From contig JAGRHW010000011.1 in assembly GCA_020444765.1 (NCBI GenBank), forward strand, positions 1 through 23,195: a stretch of 23,195 bases of DNA. Reading direction: 5' to 3'. Below the pieces are notes generated by a model. The model was not told the DNA's origin, ran no database searches, and was given only the letters and a program-made list of their open reading frames with translations. The position numbers were made by a program, and so were the translations under genes. This document shows, piece after piece, positions 21,470 through 23,195 of the stretch. The stretch's first letter is position 1. Each line of letters starts with the position of its first letter. Source of the stretch: Gammaproteobacteria bacterium. GTDB lineage: Bacteria > Pseudomonadota > Gammaproteobacteria > Granulosicoccales > Granulosicoccaceae.

Positions 21470-22791
21470 GCGGTAATGAATGGCTGATTCTTGGCATGAT
21501 CGGCGGCTTCCTTGGCCTGATGCTGATCGGCATCCCGGTCGCGATTGCCCTGGCCGTGTCGGGTTTTGTGGCCGGCTATATCGGCTTCGGACCGATGCTG
21601 TTCAATCTCATGCCTGCCCGTCTCTTTGGCGTGGTCACCAACTACACGCTGATGGCGGTGCCGCTGTTTGTCTTTATGGGCGTGATGCTGGAAAAGTCGC
21701 GTGTCGCCGAAGCCATGCTGGAAACCATTGGTAAAGCCATGGGCGGCATCAGCGGCGGCATGGGTCTGGCGATCATCATTGTTGGCGTGTTAATGGGCGC
21801 TTCCACCGGTATCGTTGGCGCCACCGTGGTCACAGTCGGTCTGCTGACCTTGCCGGCCTTGCTGCGCCGTGGTTATGCACCAAGCGTCGCCTGCGGCACG
21901 ATCTGCGCGTCGGGCACATTGGGGCAGATCATCCCGCCGAGTCTGGTGTTGATTCTGTTGGCGGATATCGTCGGTGAATCGGTCGGCACCCTGTTTGCCG
22001 CTGCCTTTATCCCCGGCCTGGTACTGGCGTTGATTTACATCCTCTATCTGTTGGTGCTCGGCAAACTCAAACCCAGGCTGATGCCGCCGATTCCCGCCGA
22101 GGAGCGCGCGGCTGTCAGCCGGCCGGCGCTGTTGCGGGCCTTGCTGCGCAACGTCGCCCCGCCCCTGCTGTTAGTGGTGGCCGTGCTGGGTTCTATCGTT
22201 GGCGGCGTTGCGGCGCCCACCGAGGCCGCCTCGATGGGCGCGCTTGGCGCCTTGGCGATTGCTCTTGCCTTTGGCCGCTTGAACTGGCCACTGCTGCGTG
22301 ATTCACTGCACGGGACACTGACCATCACCGCTATGGTGTTTTTCATTCTGCTCTGCGCGCAGCCCTTCTCGCTGGCATTTCGCGGCCTTGGCGGCGACCA
22401 GATGGTGCATCATCTGTTCGAGATGCTGCCCGGCGGCGAATTCGGCGCCTTGATTTTTTTAATGGCGCTGTTGTTCGTGCTGGGTTTTTTCCTTGAGTGG
22501 ATCGAGATTTCCTATATCGCCTTGCCCATGTTCCTACCCGTATTTGCCAACTATGGAACCGATATGGTGTGGCTTTCCATCGTCGTCGCCATGAATCTGC
22601 AGATGTCGTTTCTCACGCCGCCGTTCGGCTGGGCGCTGTTTTTCCTCAAGGGCGTCGCACCGCCCGGGGTGAGCACGCGGGATATCTATCTCGGCGCTCT
22701 ACCGTTCGTATTATTGCAATTCGTGGCGCTGACGGTACTGTTCATCTTCCCGTCACTGGTGACCTGGCTGCCGCAGGCGATTGGCTGGTAG
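21466..22791 (+). CDS. TRAP transporter large membrane subunit (DctM family)
   Basis: This is the ion-coupled transport channel, with about twelve membrane helices across 441 residues. Family motifs include PLFVFMGVMLEKSRVAEAML, GASTGIVGATVVTVGLLTLP, ICASGTLGQIIPPSLVLILL and AAPTEAASMGALGALAIA. The late segment MNLQMSFLTPPFGWALFFLK is also typical. Transport is normally driven by a Na+ gradient. The nhaD antiporter elsewhere in the window fits a sodium-rich habitat but is not part of this operon. Confidence 0.93.
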   Translation: MSGNEWLILGMIGGFLGLMLIGIPVAIALAVSGFVAGYIGFGPMLFNLMPARLFGVVTNYTLMAVPLFVFMGVMLEKSRVAEAMLETIGKAMGGISGGMGLAIIIVGVLMGASTGIVGATVVTVGLLTLPALLRRGYAPSVACGTICASGTLGQIIPPSLVLILLADIVGESVGTLFAAAFIPGLVLALIYILYLLVLGKLKPRLMPPIPAEERAAVSRPALLRALLRNVAPPLLLVVAVLGSIVGGVAAPTEAASMGALGALAIALAFGRLNWPLLRDSLHGTLTITAMVFFILLCAQPFSLAFRGLGGDQMVHHLFEMLPGGEFGALIFLMALLFVLGFFLEWIEISYIALPMFLPVFANYGTDMVWLSIVVAMNLQMSFLTPPFGWALFFLKGVAPPGVSTRDIYLGALPFVLLQFVALTVLFIFPSLVTWLPQAIGW

Positions 22792-22833
22792 CCGGGCCTG
22801 ATAATAAAAACGATTACCGTAGGATGTGAAAAC

Positions 22834-23195
22834 ATGACTTTCCCCATGGACTATTCGATTGGCTGGCTTGCCGCGCTGGTGTTGTCCCTGTTGTTGACCG
22901 GCACGCTGGCCGGTTTGATGGCCGGCCTGCTCGGCGTGGGCGGCGGTATCGTTATCGTGCCGGTGTTGTATAACCTGTTCAGCCTGCTCGGCATAGACGA
23001 GTCGGTGCGCATGCACGTCGCTGTCGGCACCTCGCTGGCAACCATCATCCCGACATCGATCATCTCGGCACGATCACACTACCGGCGCGGCAGCCTTGAC
23101 CTGGGGCTGCTCAGGCAATTGATGCCCGGCGTGGTACTAGGCGTTCTCAGCGGCGCCGTCCTCAGCGGCTACCTGAGCGGCAGCGCCCTGAGCGC
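22834..23195 (+). CDS. TSUP/TauE-SafE family permease (partial)
   Basis: The gene starts at ATG 22834, preceded by AGGATG, and runs off the right edge after 120 codons. The N-terminal half shows the TSUP/TauE signature: LLTGTLAGLMAGLLGVGGGI then VIVPVLYN, followed by MHVAVGTSLATIIPTSIISA and RSHYRRGSLDL. Members export or import sulfur-containing or organic anions such as sulfite or sulfoacetate. It lies 42 bases after the TRAP large subunit and is probably part of the same transcript. Confidence 0.88.
   Translation, partial: MTFPMDYSIGWLAALVLSLLLTGTLAGLMAGLLGVGGGIVIVPVLYNLFSLLGIDESVRMHVAVGTSLATIIPTSIISARSHYRRGSLDLGLLRQLMPGVVLGVLSGAVLSGYLSGSALS

Noticed and set aside
1..23195. CRISPR array, tRNA or rRNA genes
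   Set aside because: I saw no regularly spaced repeats other than the IS-end tandem unit and recognised no tRNA or rRNA sequence.

Overview
The window looks like chromosomal DNA of a free-living, probably aquatic or marine gammaproteobacterium. This is inferred from protein style: an NhaD-type Na+/H+ antiporter, a TRAP transporter, an RskA-type anti-sigma factor, and DUF4331 and HupE/UreJ-like proteins. No rRNA, tRNA or other taxonomic marker is present, so genus and species cannot be given. Two AT-rich stretches (about 1-1120 and 4470-5150) differ in composition from the rest and look acquired.

Layout. (1) 1-1120: an AT-rich accessory segment. A partial minus-strand gene with a cysteine cluster and a sigma-region-2-like core faces away from a small unknown gene; a 23-bp perfect inverted repeat lies between them. 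(2) 1128-2414: an apparently intact IS3-family insertion sequence, with orfA/orfB and an A6G frameshift site. Its right terminal sequence is present in 2.4 tandem copies. It sits beside a transposase relic fused to the first ~55 codons of an aldehyde dehydrogenase (2415-2726). (3) 2935-4359: nhaD. (4) 4360-5465: mostly non-coding, with hairpins, a decayed membrane-protein ORF and an attC-like palindrome. (5) 5359-11603: the most interesting block, made of a secreted DUF7282-type protein, an ECF sigma factor, an RskA-like anti-sigma factor, and a four-gene operon (DUF4331 protein, small lipoprotein, TPR protein, HupE/UreJ-like membrane protein). (6) 11952-14973: a His-rich secreted protein, a Crp/Fnr-type regulator and a beta-lactamase-fold serine hydrolase lipoprotein. 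(7) 15175-18440: a DUF1097 membrane protein, two short-chain dehydrogenases and a divergent LysR regulator. (8) 18482-19501: an EVE-domain protein divergent from an Lrp/AsnC regulator. (9) 19829-23195: a complete TRAP transporter (binding protein, small and large membrane subunits) followed by a truncated TSUP/TauE-type permease.

The best candidate for an undescribed system is block 5. The same promoter-like motif, TGAAAC-N17-CGT, occurs upstream of the DUF7282 gene (5359-5387) and upstream of the DUF4331 operon (7405-7433). These two genes flank the sigma/anti-sigma pair. In both places a GC-rich hairpin begins at or within a few bases of the expected transcription start. I infer a self-contained ECF regulon that controls a set of exported and envelope proteins, several with aspartate-rich, calcium-loop-like motifs. 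The function of the DUF proteins is unknown.
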